The notes under the pieces are model-generated. The model saw nothing but the letters and a program-made list of their open reading frames with translations. It had not been told where the DNA came from and ran no database searches. From the NCBI RefSeq assembly GCF_003946675.1, contig NZ_RHOT01000002.1:1-64000 (forward strand): a stretch of DNA of 64,000 nucleotides, written 5' to 3'. Positions 7,382 through 16,599 of this stretch are shown here, piece after piece. Every line of letters starts with the position of its first letter. The first letter of the stretch is position 1. A program made the translations under genes and the position numbers. Source of the stretch: Lapidilactobacillus gannanensis. Its GTDB lineage: Bacteria > Bacillota > Bacilli > Lactobacillales > Lactobacillaceae.

Positions 7382-10112
7382 ACAACTTAATTTAATCGAT
7401 TTTGGCATGTTCCATCAATTCGAACTTAAATTGGATCAGTCAGCGCAGCTAATCTATGGCGCTAACGAACAAGGGAAAACCACTCTACTGAGTTTTATGC
7501 TATTAATGCTTTATGGCGACCAAGGTCGTGATCGTAAGGGCCAATTAACTATTCGCAGCAAGTATCAGCCTTGGAGTGGCCGAGAAATGGCCGGTAGTTT
7601 AATTCTATCGGCTCGGCACCAACGCTACCAAATTGAGAAACACTTTGGGAAAACATTCAGCAAAGATACGACTGAAATTATTAATCTCAAGACGGATGAA
7701 ATTGTACCATTACCACCTAAAGTAGAAGTTGGCGAATGGCTTTTAGATTTAAACTTAGCCGGCTTTCTTAAAACTGGTTTTATTGGCCAACCTGGGATTT
7801 TCACTAACGGTCAAGGCCAAGATGATTTAACTGAGAAACTGGTTAAGAATTTGACCCAAAGTGGTGATGAGGCAGTTTCAGCTAATGACGTCTTGGCGCG
7901 CTTAACAAGTGCCAGCACTGATTTACGTTCAAAATCAGGTAGTAAGGGCCAACTAGTGGCCGCTACTGAACACTTAACGCAACTTAAATTGGAACAACAA
8001 GCCACCATTGAACGTCAGACCGCCCAAACCGCCCAAGTTGAACAACTGCAGACGCTTAGTCAACAACGGCAACAACGCGATCAAATTCAAACCAAACTGC
8101 AACAAGATCAGCAGCGCCAACAAACTCAGCAACGGCAACAACTTTTGCAAGCAATTCAAGCTAACGAGCAGCAAATCCAGGCCCTTAAGGCGCTAAATTT
8201 TCAACCGGAACAAGTCACAACAGTCCTGCCGAAACTGCAACAATTAGTTCAAGATGCAGTTAATGCGCAGCAAGCTGCAGCCGTTTTAACCCAAATAAAC
8301 GGTCAGGAGTTAAGCCTGCCGATTAGTGATGCCGACTATGCCGCGACAGCCAAATTACAACAACAAACAACAACTATCCAGCAATTGCAGAATTTCTTTC
8401 AGCAAACATTAACGCCAGCCGCTGATCAAGCACTAACTCAACAAGCAACTTGGCGTGAGCTAACTCAACAACAGAAACAACTAACAGCGCAATTAGCCAC
8501 TGCCAACGAATTAAAAACCCAAGCAACGCAATTAAAAATCGCACAACAACAAAATTTACAACAGCAGCAACGTTACCAGGACCTCATTGACCTTGCGCAA
8601 CAGCGCCAACCAACTAATAGCCGCACTGTGAAACAGGCCAAACAGCAACAACAATCCCAGAAATTCATCACAGGTGCTGGCTTAATCGTGTTAATCGTCG
8701 GGTTATTGCTAGGCTTGACTAAGTTTACCTTCGGCTATGTTTTAGCTGGTGTTGGGTTACTGTTGGCTGTCAGCAGTTTACTGCGTAAATCAACCACCAC
8801 ATCCTCTACAACTACCTATTCAGATTTAACCGAGCCAAAAAATGCTTTACAAAAATTACAGGCCCAAGCGCTAGAATTGCAGCAAAAAGTAGCAGCATTA
8901 GCGCCACAATTAGGCCAGTTAACTGCCACTGAACAACAGTTACAACAAGTGGTTAATCAAATTCAGGCGGCTCAACCACGCTTAGCCACTGCTTGGGATC
9001 GCTGGAATACAAGCTTGGAACAATGGCAAACGCAATTAGCCACAACTAAACTGACCTTGCCTGAACTAACCTTAAACACCACCGCCCTAACCGAATTAAA
9101 ACAGCAACTAGCCCTGCAATTAGCTAATACACAACAACAACTGATCCAACAACTCCACGCAAAACAAGTTGCCGATTTTACAACTTATCAAGTGAACTAT
9201 CAATTACAACAAAAAGACCAAGTCCAACAGCAACAATGGCATGACTTACAGGCGCGACAACAAACAACTCAAACCGCCTTACTAGATTACTTTCACCAAA
9301 TTGGCCACCCAGAAATAACTAATCTGACGCAAGCACAACAGGAATTAACAACTTTAAACCGAGTCGGCCAGCTTTACCAAACGACTAAAGCAACCGTTGA
9401 TAGTCAACGACAAGTAACTGGTATCAAAATTAGTGCAGCTGAATTAGCAACTAGTCTGAAAGTAAATCCTAATGCCATCAGACTAACAACTGACCAACGC
9501 CAACAACTCCAAGACCAATTGGCCAAGTTTCCTAGTGATCTCGATGATCAATGGTATCAGTTACAGCATCAACTACAAGGGGTTGGTCGCTCACTGGATG
9601 AAATCAAACATGACCTACAAGAAGTTACCGAAACAGTCACTCATTTACAAACTCGCTATCAAGCTTTAACATTGGCTCAAACAACACTGCAACAAGTTAT
9701 TGATGAACGGCGAAAATATTTCGCACCAGCATTAAAAGAAAAAGCCGGTCAATATTTAGCAACTTTAACCGACCGACGTTATCAAGAACTGCTAATTCCG
9801 AAAAGTTTCTCCCTAGAGGTTCGTGATCAGGGCCGCTACCACGAAGCTGATTATTTAAGTAATGGGACTGCGGATCAAGCTTACTTAGCATTGCGCTTGG
9901 CAATTACTAATTTACTAACTAGTAAGCCCGAGCAAAGTAGTTTACCACTCCTATTGGATGATATTTTGCGTGAGTATGATGACACTCGGGCAGCAAATGC
10001 TTTGAGATTTTTGCACGCGCAAAGTCAACAGCATCAGCTCATTATGTTTACCTGTCATCAGCACTTAGCTGATTTAGCAGCCAAAAATGGCTTCTCAGTT
10101 CGTAAGCTTTAA
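7371..10112 (+). CDS. yhaN: YhaN-like SMC-type ATPase with central membrane hairpin
   Basis: The 913-residue protein is an SMC/Rad50-like ATPase of the YhaN type. A Walker A motif GANEQGKT lies at residues 30-37. Long glutamine-rich coiled coils follow, interrupted near residues 430-470 by a hydrophobic hairpin (KFITGAGLIVLIVGLLLG and a second segment), which would anchor the coil to the membrane. The C-terminal half carries the LSNGTADQAYLALRLA signature and the Walker B LPLLLDDILREYDD. It presumably works with YhaO in DNA processing at the membrane; the exact role is unknown. The start follows AGGAGG and overlaps yhaO. Confidence 0.88.
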   Translation: MRIEQLNLIDFGMFHQFELKLDQSAQLIYGANEQGKTTLLSFMLLMLYGDQGRDRKGQLTIRSKYQPWSGREMAGSLILSARHQRYQIEKHFGKTFSKDTTEIINLKTDEIVPLPPKVEVGEWLLDLNLAGFLKTGFIGQPGIFTNGQGQDDLTEKLVKNLTQSGDEAVSANDVLARLTSASTDLRSKSGSKGQLVAATEHLTQLKLEQQATIERQTAQTAQVEQLQTLSQQRQQRDQIQTKLQQDQQRQQTQQRQQLLQAIQANEQQIQALKALNFQPEQVTTVLPKLQQLVQDAVNAQQAAAVLTQINGQELSLPISDADYAATAKLQQQTTTIQQLQNFFQQTLTPAADQALTQQATWRELTQQQKQLTAQLATANELKTQATQLKIAQQQNLQQQQRYQDLIDLAQQRQPTNSRTVKQAKQQQQSQKFITGAGLIVLIVGLLLGLTKFTFGYVLAGVGLLLAVSSLLRKSTTTSSTTTYSDLTEPKNALQKLQAQALELQQKVAALAPQLGQLTATEQQLQQVVNQIQAAQPRLATAWDRWNTSLEQWQTQLATTKLTLPELTLNTTALTELKQQLALQLANTQQQLIQQLHAKQVADFTTYQVNYQLQQKDQVQQQQWHDLQARQQTTQTALLDYFHQIGHPEITNLTQAQQELTTLNRVGQLYQTTKATVDSQRQVTGIKISAAELATSLKVNPNAIRLTTDQRQQLQDQLAKFPSDLDDQWYQLQHQLQGVGRSLDEIKHDLQEVTETVTHLQTRYQALTLAQTTLQQVIDERRKYFAPALKEKAGQYLATLTDRRYQELLIPKSFSLEVRDQGRYHEADYLSNGTADQAYLALRLAITNLLTSKPEQSSLPLLLDDILREYDDTRAANALRFLHAQSQQHQLIMFTCHQHLADLAAKNGFSVRKL

Positions 10113-10277
10113 AACCGGTGACGATGTTAAAACCGAATTGGTTCTGACTGCATTCCGGGCTGCGGGTTGTGGAACGCGGCGGCCGTCGATTTGAGTTAAC
10201 TACAGATCCAAGTTCAAAAACACTAAAACCTAGTGAAGCTTTTGAAACAGAATTAGTTTTGACTGCATTGCGGGCTG

Positions 10278-10429
10278 CTTGTCGTGGAACGCTGCCGGCA
10301 TTGATTGAAGCCAATTACAAACCAAATTGTCTCCAATACAAGCCTTTGTCTAACCGCTAAAGCGGCAAGACAAATTTGGCTGCTACTCGCAAGCTCGGGC
10401 GCAAATAAAAACCATTGGCTGACGACAAG
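10278..10429 (+). repeat. family-1 structured repeat, copy 3 (extended variant)
   Basis: The outer stem is CTTGTCGT (10278-10285) with ACGACAAG (10422-10429), next to GGAAC and CTG. The third stem is TTTGTCTAACCGCT with AGCGGCAAGACAAA at 10345-10374. The variant carries about 45 extra bases between the third stem and the closing strand; a similar stretch without the rest occurs on the minus strand near 26790-26850. Confidence 0.7.
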
Positions 10430-10543
10430 ATCCCTCCATTCCGTCTGGAGTTGAGTTAGTGATTTTCACTGTTGTTAGTGGTTAAGGCAGTGCTAGTAGG
10501 ATTGTTCAACTTAATTCACTCAGCAGTAATAATTAGACAAAAA

Positions 10544-10596
10544 TAGCCTGTGTGGCATCTTTCGGTTTTATCTCGAAAGATTGTTACACAGGCTTT
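10544..10596. terminator. bidirectional terminator-like hairpin after yhaN
   Basis: AGCCTGTGTGGCATCTTTC pairs with GAAAGATTGTTACACAGGCT. The U-tract is better on the minus strand (ATTTTTGTC) than on the plus strand. It is the inverted counterpart of the hairpin at 4222-4276, with different letters at paired positions. Confidence 0.6.
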
Positions 10597-10736
10597 GTTG
10601 AATACTGTAATCTAGTTTTCTAATTATGCTACTCAATTTTACTGATTTCATTTAGTAGACGCTAAGCAATTTTTCCAGTACTGCCTTAAGATCGTTTAAA
10701 TCTAAAGTGGACCAAACTAGCTCAAAACGCAGTGGA

Positions 10737-10859
10737 GGCCGCCGGGTTGTCAGGTGTGAAATTATCCTTGGCGCTTTAGCGCTTAGGATAAGCCTCGCAT
10801 TTGAGATTTTCGCAGAAAAGCTCAAATCGATGGCCACGCCGTTCCACAACCCGCCGGCC
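10737..10859 (-). repeat. family-1 structured repeat, copy 4
   Basis: On the minus strand the outer stem is GGCCGGCGGGTTGT with ACAACCCGGCGGCC (13 of 14 pairs), next to GGAAC and preceded by CTG. The middle stem is ATTTGAGCTTTTC with GAAAATCTCAAAT; the third stem at 10762-10791 is TTATCCTAAGCGCT with AGCGCCAAGGATAA. Confidence 0.75.
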
Positions 10860-11001
10860 GCAACGGAGTTGTCCACTATTTTGCCCAAAACCAACTTTAG
10901 ATTTAATCCGCTGCTTGCGTTCGTACAATCGCCCAGCAACCACCTCTCCAAATTGGGGAAGACTTAAGCACCATTCCGCACCGCGCTTAACTTTTGCTTC
11001 A

Positions 11002-11502
11002 TTAATAAAGCTGCTTATCCTTCTTAGCAGCAAACTGATTGAATGGCTCGATAGTCAAATCGTGATCATGTTGCTCCATTTGCAACACTTGATTATCTTG
11101 ACAGCCATTGGCAATGTAATGATAAAGATAATCATCACGAAAACCGATCGCTGCAGCATCTTGAGCCGTATTGCCATAGTAAACAGTTTTAATATTGGCC
11201 CAAATAATGGCACTTAAACACATTGGACAAGGATAAGCGTTCGTATAGAGCACGCACCCGCTTAAATCATGACTACCTAATTTAGTACAGGCTTGTCGGA
11301 TCGCCATAATCTCGCCATGGGCAGTTGGATCATGATTTTCTAACACCTGATTGTGCGCCGCAGCCAAGACATGGCCAGCTCGAACCACCACTGAACCAAA
11401 GGGACCACCTGCACCACTTTGCACATTCCCCAATGCTTCGGCTGTGGCCTCACTCATGAAATTCACTTGATAAGTTGGTGCTACTTCTTGATTCTGTGCC
11501 AT
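11002..11502 (-). CDS. nucleoside/guanine deaminase, cytidine deaminase fold
   Basis: The 166-residue protein belongs to the zinc-dependent deaminases. HGEIMAIRQAC provides the zinc-binding His and catalytic Glu and PCPMCLSAI the two zinc cysteines (PCxxC). Length and the ending AKKDKQLY resemble bacterial guanine deaminase (guanine to xanthine, GuaD) more than the tRNA adenosine deaminase TadA, but specificity is not proven. The start chosen is the ATG behind AAGGAGGATTACG, ten codons inside the longest frame. Confidence 0.85.
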   Translation of the reverse strand: MAQNQEVAPTYQVNFMSEATAEALGNVQSGAGGPFGSVVVRAGHVLAAAHNQVLENHDPTAHGEIMAIRQACTKLGSHDLSGCVLYTNAYPCPMCLSAIIWANIKTVYYGNTAQDAAAIGFRDDYLYHYIANGCQDNQVLQMEQHDHDLTIEPFNQFAAKKDKQLY

Positions 11503-12087
11503 CGTAATCCTCCTTGATTTAACTAAAACCATTTAGTGATATTCTTCATTAGTTGCTAACACCCACATTTTAACTGAATTTTTTTCAAAAAGATAGCCTA
11601 TTTATCAGCTGATAACAGCAAAGTTTAATTATTTTTCGCCAATAAAATTCAAAGCTTGTTCTGACCGCTCGCTGATTCGTCTTGCTAACCAATCAACAGG
11701 ACTTAAAAACAATTGGAACTGCTTAATACCAAATCAGTGTGTCCCCAAAAGGCGGTTAACAGGTGAGCATTAACGTAAAAATAGCGGGTAACAAAAGGCG
11801 AGCAGCTGGTGAGTATTAACGTAAAATACCGAACAATTCGTCAGAATTGCTCGGTACTTTGGCGTTAACAGCAACCGGCTACTTTTTAAAAATGCGTTTC
11901 AGCAGCTAAGGTTCATCTTATTTTTTGAGTGAACAGCCTATTATCACAGCTGGTTCTGCCATTAGCTCACTGACGAAACGGTCAGCTGACCCTCCGTCAA
12001 CGTAGCTGCTTGCGCCTATTTAAATCATCACGAATTTAACAGACTTGCAACTGATTCTTTAGTTGGGCAACCTTTTAAACAGGACTG
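11503..12087. other. intergenic region with a family-3 repeat
   Basis: The space between the deaminase promoter and the end of the phosphorylase gene contains a family-3 hairpin repeat (11742-11925). The remainder is AT-rich and shows no gene. Confidence 0.6.
11742..11925 (-). repeat. family-3 hairpin repeat, copy 1
   Basis: The core hairpin AATACCGAACAATTC / GAATTGCTCGGTACTT (about 11825-11859) is flanked by CAAAAGGCGG...GTGAGCATTAACGT and by GCGTTAACAGCAACCGGCT. Part of the left flank is present twice. Copies at 20120-20263 and 39005-39160 have different, compensating letters at the stem tip (ATCCCGA/TCGGGAT and ATGCCGA/TCGGCAT). The right flank (GTTTCAGCAGCTAAGGTTC) matches the region at 27035-27060 on the other strand. 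Confidence 0.7.
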
Positions 12088-14427
12088 TTAAAATCTTGGG
12101 TTTAAAACAATTCGTGCTTCACGATTAGCAGTTAAGTGGATTTTATTCTCCTGAACAATAATACAAATATCCTGATCAGCCTCAACTGCCAAGGTATTGT
12201 TCTGGAAAGTAAAGCGTAACAAAGTGCCATGGAAGCGTTGCGTGAATGACAGGTACGTCCAATCATGGGGTATTTTGGGTTCGACTAGTACATGGTTGTC
12301 GTAGAACTTCACCCCAGCGAAAGCATGTTCAATCACCGATAAAGTCCCGCCCATCACCCCAGTATGAATGCCTTCTGCAGTCGTACCACCTTGAATATCA
12401 TCAAAGTCAGACTTAATTGCCGTGATCAAATATTTCAGGGCATGATCCAACTCGCCTAGCACCACGTCAACCGTTGCAAAAACTGGCCGTGAAACAGTTG
12501 AACCATGAACTGTTCGTATTAAATAGTAATCACGATTGCGCCGTAGCCAATTCTTCGGTAGTTGATAACCAAGTTGTGCTACCAACTGCTGCATCATTTT
12601 TTCACCTAAATTATAAACAGCCATTAATGCATCAGCTTGTTTATTGACTTGATACTCATTCGCCGACTTATCTTCGGACTTCAAAATCCGATCGATTCGA
12701 TGAATATCGCCGTATTTTTCACGATAAGCAGCTAAATCAAGGTCTTTTAAGCCGAAATAATGTTGATACTGTTCAATCACACCTGCTTCATCAATAAATA
12801 GTGCCAAATTGCTGGCCACGTCGCTCGCTTTTTGTAATAAGGTCTGATCAAAATCAGCTTCCGCACAAATCTCGGCGAAATCAAGATCGGAGTTTTTACG
12901 CAAATCTAGTAACCAGTTAAGTGACCACACTAGCATGATATTCGTGTAGGCATTATCTGACAGGCCGCCAATACTAGTATTCGGATAAGCCTCGTGGAAT
13001 TCGTCGGGGCCCATTACACCTGAGAGATGGTAGCGTTGACCATCATAAGTGACCTTATTCAGCCAAAACTTAGTGGTCTCCAGGAGTACTTTCAGGCCAC
13101 CCTCACGTAGTACGTCATAATCTCCAGTAATTCGCGTGTAAGACCAGATATTATAAACAACTGCCAAGGAGACATGCCGTTGCAGACGAGAATTGTCTTG
13201 ATACCAGCGATGAGTCAATGGATTAAGATGAATACTCTGCGACTGCTCATCCCCATACATCGCCGACTGCCAAGGATACATCGCACCATGTTCGTACTGG
13301 GCGTGGGCATTCTTCTGTGCGGCTGTTAAACGTTTTAAGCGATAGCGCAAAATATCTTTGGCTGTTGCTGGCTCCACACTGGCATAATAAGGGACCAAGA
13401 ATAATTCATCCCAGAAAATATGACCGCGATAACCCTCCCCAGTTAACGCGCGGGAACCAACTGATGCATCTAAATCCTTATTTGCTAATTGCTGAGCTGC
13501 CTGATGAAGATGGAAAATATTCATCCGCACTAAACGTTGCAGATCTGGATCATCACTATCGATTCTCACATCTGCATCTTTCCAGAAAGTCTGCCAATGT
13601 GCTAAACTAGTCGCCTGAATTTGGGCAAAGCTGCTGTGAGACAATCCCTTCATTACGACTGGTAATGGGTGCTCAGTCTCATAGCTAGTTGCCACTGCCA
13701 TCACCCGCTCAATGGTGAAATCTTGTTGAGCTGCCAGATTTATTTGTGCTTGATCAACCACATTATGATCAGGATAGGTGGTCGTGAAAGTCGCCTGTTG
13801 ACTTGTTGTTTTCCCACCAACAGCTAACGTAATCTTTGACTGATTAGTTTCGGCATGAACCAGATGATCAGTAGCTTTAATAACGTTAAATTCTTGACTA
13901 TTGAATTCACGATAGCGCTGAACATTTTGATTCTTGATTTGGCTATCAACCAGCAACTGTACTTTTACTTGGGCAGCGAAATCAAGTCGAATATTTAACT
14001 TCAAGGCGAGCTGGTGATAATGAACGGGATCGCAAACCTTGACAGTATCTAATTTCAAGCGTCCGGCTGCTAGCTGATACTCGAAATGTTCAACTAGTGT
14101 TCCTTGATCCATATTCAGGCAAGCCTTACGTTGATCATAGGGTGCAGTCAGTTCTTGCCCGTCGATAAAGATTTTCACTAATTGTGGATTAGGTAAATTC
14201 ACCATATCCTCATTCACAATGCTACGATGATTAACCATGGTTGTCGTTTGGTTGAAAATTCCAGCCACGTACAAACCTGGATAATGATCCTCACTAAATT
14301 GGGCGGTTACTGGCGCCCCCCGCCAGCCAAGATAACCATTTCCCAAAGTTAAAATTGACTCCTGACCATAAGATTTTGGTCCTTGGGGAATATTTTGATA
14401 AACAATTTGCCAATCTGTTGTCATCAT
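12088..14427 (-). CDS. GH65 disaccharide phosphorylase, probably trehalose 6-phosphate phosphorylase
   Basis: The 779-residue protein is a glycoside hydrolase family 65 phosphorylase. The N-terminal beta-sandwich (LTLGNGYLGWRG) is followed by the (alpha/alpha)6 barrel with the general acid E476 in MGPDEFHEAYP and a C-terminal beta domain. GH65 enzymes split maltose, trehalose, kojibiose or trehalose 6-phosphate with phosphate, giving beta-glucose 1-phosphate. The neighbouring PTS genes imply a phosphorylated substrate, so trehalose 6-phosphate phosphorylase is the best guess, maltose phosphorylase the alternative. It ends the operon EIIA-EIIBC-phosphorylase. A beta-phosphoglucomutase gene, normally needed for the product, is not in the window. 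Confidence 0.8.
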   Translation of the reverse strand: MMTTDWQIVYQNIPQGPKSYGQESILTLGNGYLGWRGAPVTAQFSEDHYPGLYVAGIFNQTTTMVNHRSIVNEDMVNLPNPQLVKIFIDGQELTAPYDQRKACLNMDQGTLVEHFEYQLAAGRLKLDTVKVCDPVHYHQLALKLNIRLDFAAQVKVQLLVDSQIKNQNVQRYREFNSQEFNVIKATDHLVHAETNQSKITLAVGGKTTSQQATFTTTYPDHNVVDQAQINLAAQQDFTIERVMAVATSYETEHPLPVVMKGLSHSSFAQIQATSLAHWQTFWKDADVRIDSDDPDLQRLVRMNIFHLHQAAQQLANKDLDASVGSRALTGEGYRGHIFWDELFLVPYYASVEPATAKDILRYRLKRLTAAQKNAHAQYEHGAMYPWQSAMYGDEQSQSIHLNPLTHRWYQDNSRLQRHVSLAVVYNIWSYTRITGDYDVLREGGLKVLLETTKFWLNKVTYDGQRYHLSGVMGPDEFHEAYPNTSIGGLSDNAYTNIMLVWSLNWLLDLRKNSDLDFAEICAEADFDQTLLQKASDVASNLALFIDEAGVIEQYQHYFGLKDLDLAAYREKYGDIHRIDRILKSEDKSANEYQVNKQADALMAVYNLGEKMMQQLVAQLGYQLPKNWLRRNRDYYLIRTVHGSTVSRPVFATVDVVLGELDHALKYLITAIKSDFDDIQGGTTAEGIHTGVMGGTLSVIEHAFAGVKFYDNHVLVEPKIPHDWTYLSFTQRFHGTLLRFTFQNNTLAVEADQDICIIVQENKIHLTANREARIVLNPRF

Positions 14428-14438
14428 AAACTCCTTAT

Positions 14439-15950
14439 TTAGTTAACAGCACCTTTAAAGACATTCTTCTTCTGCGCGCCTTTGACTTTGTCAAGATCTG
14501 CATCAGTAAAGCCCCAGAAATAAACACAGAGGAAAGAAACAATTAAGGTCGCTGCTGAAGCAACTAGGAAGACCCAAATATTATTAGGATTGGTCTTTGA
14601 GAAGAAGGATGGGAAACCAATTAGTGAACCAGTAAAGCCAAACATATCAATGTGGAAAAGTCCGGCAATGAAACAACCAACAGTACTCCCAATACTAGCT
14701 GTCCAGAAAACATGCCCGTATTTCAAGTTGATCCCGTACATTGCTGGTTCAGTGACGCCGGCGAATCCTGAGAGTGCGCCTGCTAATGCCAAGCCCTTAA
14801 TATCTGCGCGTTTTGACTTAGCCCAAACAGCTAATGCACCAGCACCTTGAGCAATCATTGTAAAGTTGATCAAAGCATTAAGCACGGAATGGCCGGTCAT
14901 GGCAATATCGTTGGAAACAATCGGTACAATCATCCAGTGCAGCCCGAAGATAACTAAGGTCTGATATAAAGCCCCAATGACTAAGCCAGCAATTGCTTCA
15001 TTGGCCGTAACTAAGAAGTTGATTCCTGTTGCCAATGCACTTGATAACAGGGAAATCACTGGGCCCATTAAAACTAACACAGCACTAGTCACAATGAATA
15101 AAGTAAACAATGGTTGGAAAATTGCCCGTAAACTTAGTGGTAAAACTTTCTTTAGCCAATTACCAACTGGGCGTGCTAGCCAAGCAGCAAAAATAATTGG
15201 GAAAATTGAGTAAGTGTATTGTGGAATGTGAATTGGTAAGCCGAAGAAAGTTGCATTTAATGGAATTCCCATTAATGTAGCCATCCCTTTAGTTGGTGCC
15301 GCCCACAAAGCAGCAATCGTTGGATGCACTAACACCCCAGCAATAGCAGCTACTGTAATTGGTTCTGAATGCAACTGCTTTGCTGCTGTATACCCTACTA
15401 GAATTGGTAAGAAATAAAATGCCGAGTCGCCCATTGCATTAATAATAATAAAGGTGGTTGATTTCGTATCGATCCAATGCAAGTTAAAAGTAAAGAGTGT
15501 CAGAAAACCCTTTAAAATACCTGAAGCTGCTAACAGTCCAATAATTGGAATCATGGAACCAGTAATCGTCCCAATTAATAGCTGGAACCCACGAGTAATC
15601 CAGCCCCATAAACTAGTTGGCCGTTGTGCTGCTGCTTGACCAGCAGTTTCTCTGATTGCTTCCTCTGTGGCTGCCTCATCAGCAAATCCAGGTCCCAATT
15701 GCTTAATAACTTCATCGTAAACATCAGTCACTGCTGGACCAATAACAACTTGGTACTGACCTAAGCCAGCATTGTAGATTGCACCAGCAACACCCGTCAA
15801 ATTCGAAATTTTATCAGTTTGGGCCTTGGTCTCATCCTTCAAATAGAAACGTAGCCGTGAAATACAATGAATCAATTTATTGATATTACTTGGTCCCCCG
15901 ACCAATTCAATAATTTGTTTTGCTAAATCACTATAGTCTGTCTTCGCCAT
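14439..15950 (-). CDS. PTS EIIBC component, glucose-glucoside family, probably trehalose
   Basis: The 503-residue permease imports and phosphorylates a sugar. The N-terminal EIIB domain (1-85) has the phosphorylated Cys29 in IHCISRLRFYLKDE. A linker of about 25 residues leads to the EIIC domain (from residue 110) with about ten membrane segments and the GVTEPAMYGINLKYG motif of the glucoside family. No EIIA domain is fused; it is encoded by the next upstream gene. Eleven bases separate it from the phosphorylase gene. Trehalose specificity is inferred from the adjacent GH65 enzyme and TreR-like gene. Confidence 0.85.
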   Translation of the reverse strand: MAKTDYSDLAKQIIELVGGPSNINKLIHCISRLRFYLKDETKAQTDKISNLTGVAGAIYNAGLGQYQVVIGPAVTDVYDEVIKQLGPGFADEAATEEAIRETAGQAAAQRPTSLWGWITRGFQLLIGTITGSMIPIIGLLAASGILKGFLTLFTFNLHWIDTKSTTFIIINAMGDSAFYFLPILVGYTAAKQLHSEPITVAAIAGVLVHPTIAALWAAPTKGMATLMGIPLNATFFGLPIHIPQYTYSIFPIIFAAWLARPVGNWLKKVLPLSLRAIFQPLFTLFIVTSAVLVLMGPVISLLSSALATGINFLVTANEAIAGLVIGALYQTLVIFGLHWMIVPIVSNDIAMTGHSVLNALINFTMIAQGAGALAVWAKSKRADIKGLALAGALSGFAGVTEPAMYGINLKYGHVFWTASIGSTVGCFIAGLFHIDMFGFTGSLIGFPSFFSKTNPNNIWVFLVASAATLIVSFLCVYFWGFTDADLDKVKGAQKKNVFKGAVN

Positions 15951-15968
15951 AATAACTCGCTCCCCCTC

Positions 15969-16457
15969 TTACTTGACTGTTGCGCTACCCGCGACAGCCC
16001 CTTGATTGATTTCGCCATAATTGGCCTGAAATTGATCCATATTAGTCTTTGAATTCGTGATTAATACCATCACTGTATCATCTAAATTATTTTGACTAAT
16101 CATTGACCAATCAACTGTTATTAATTTCTCCCCCGCGTGAACTTGCTTGCCTTGTTTAATGTGAACAACAAACGGCGCACCCTTTAAATTAACTGTATCG
16201 ATTCCAACATGAACTAAGAACTCCAAGCCATCATCCCGTTGAATACCGAAAGCATGCCCTTGGGCCACTGTGACTACCCCATCAACTGGTGCCACTACTT
16301 GGTCGTTTGTTGTATCAGGCGTAATTGCGAAGCCCTCACCCATCATTTTTTGTGCAAAAACTGGATCAGATACCTTGCTAAGTTCAATTACGGTACCAGC
16401 GACTGGCGCTAAAATATTGTCGGTATGCTCGTGCTTTTTAAAATGAAACATGTCCAT
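15969..16457 (-). CDS. PTS EIIA component, glucose type
   Basis: The 162-residue cytoplasmic protein carries phosphate from HPr to the EIIB domain encoded downstream. The active-site His83 is in LEFLVHVGIDTVNL, and the second conserved His68 in QGHAFG. N-terminal ILAPVAGTVIELSKVSDPVFA is typical of EIIA-Glc (Crr-like). I chose the ATG behind GAGGGGGAA rather than one 12 codons upstream. It is the first gene of the PTS operon; the gap to treR contains a possible operator. Confidence 0.88.
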   Translation of the reverse strand: MDMFHFKKHEHTDNILAPVAGTVIELSKVSDPVFAQKMMGEGFAITPDTTNDQVVAPVDGVVTVAQGHAFGIQRDDGLEFLVHVGIDTVNLKGAPFVVHIKQGKQVHAGEKLITVDWSMISQNNLDDTVMVLITNSKTNMDQFQANYGEINQGAVAGSATVK

Positions 16458-16528
16458 TTCCCCCTCATCTGAGTCCGAATAATTTCGTATCATCTACCAA
16501 TAATTCCTAGACAAATTTAAACTACCAA

Positions 16529-16538
16529 GTAAATTTAC
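16529..16538. promoter_or_regulatory. possible operator of the PTS operon
   Basis: The perfect 10-bp palindrome GTAAATTTAC lies inside a longer imperfect one (AAGTAAATTTACCT) about 70 bp upstream of the EIIA start. It could be the binding site of the TreR-like GntR regulator. The assignment rests on position and symmetry only. Confidence 0.3.
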
Positions 16539-16599
16539 CTAAAAAATCAATTCATGAAAAATTAATCCTTGGTTAACTTTGAATTTATTCCCTGACAGA

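Larger units (their letters stand above)
10115..10960. repeat. right repeat block, inverted relative of the 3.9-4.8 kb block
   Basis: After yhaN the intergenic space to the deaminase gene is filled with the same modules as the left block but inverted: two 115-bp units (GTGGAAC at 10169 and 10284), a family-1 element, the 205-bp module 10419-10617, a second family-1 element and sequence matching 3928-4034. The blocks flank a 5.3-kb segment with GNAT, msrB, yhaO and yhaN. An uninterrupted copy of CAATCGCCCAGCAACCACCT lies near 10925-10944, where the left block has a family-1 element. Confidence 0.8.

Noticed and set aside
10048-11217. Open frames within the right repeat block and over the deaminase gene
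   Set aside because: They cross structured repeats or run antisense to the deaminase, without ribosome binding sites.
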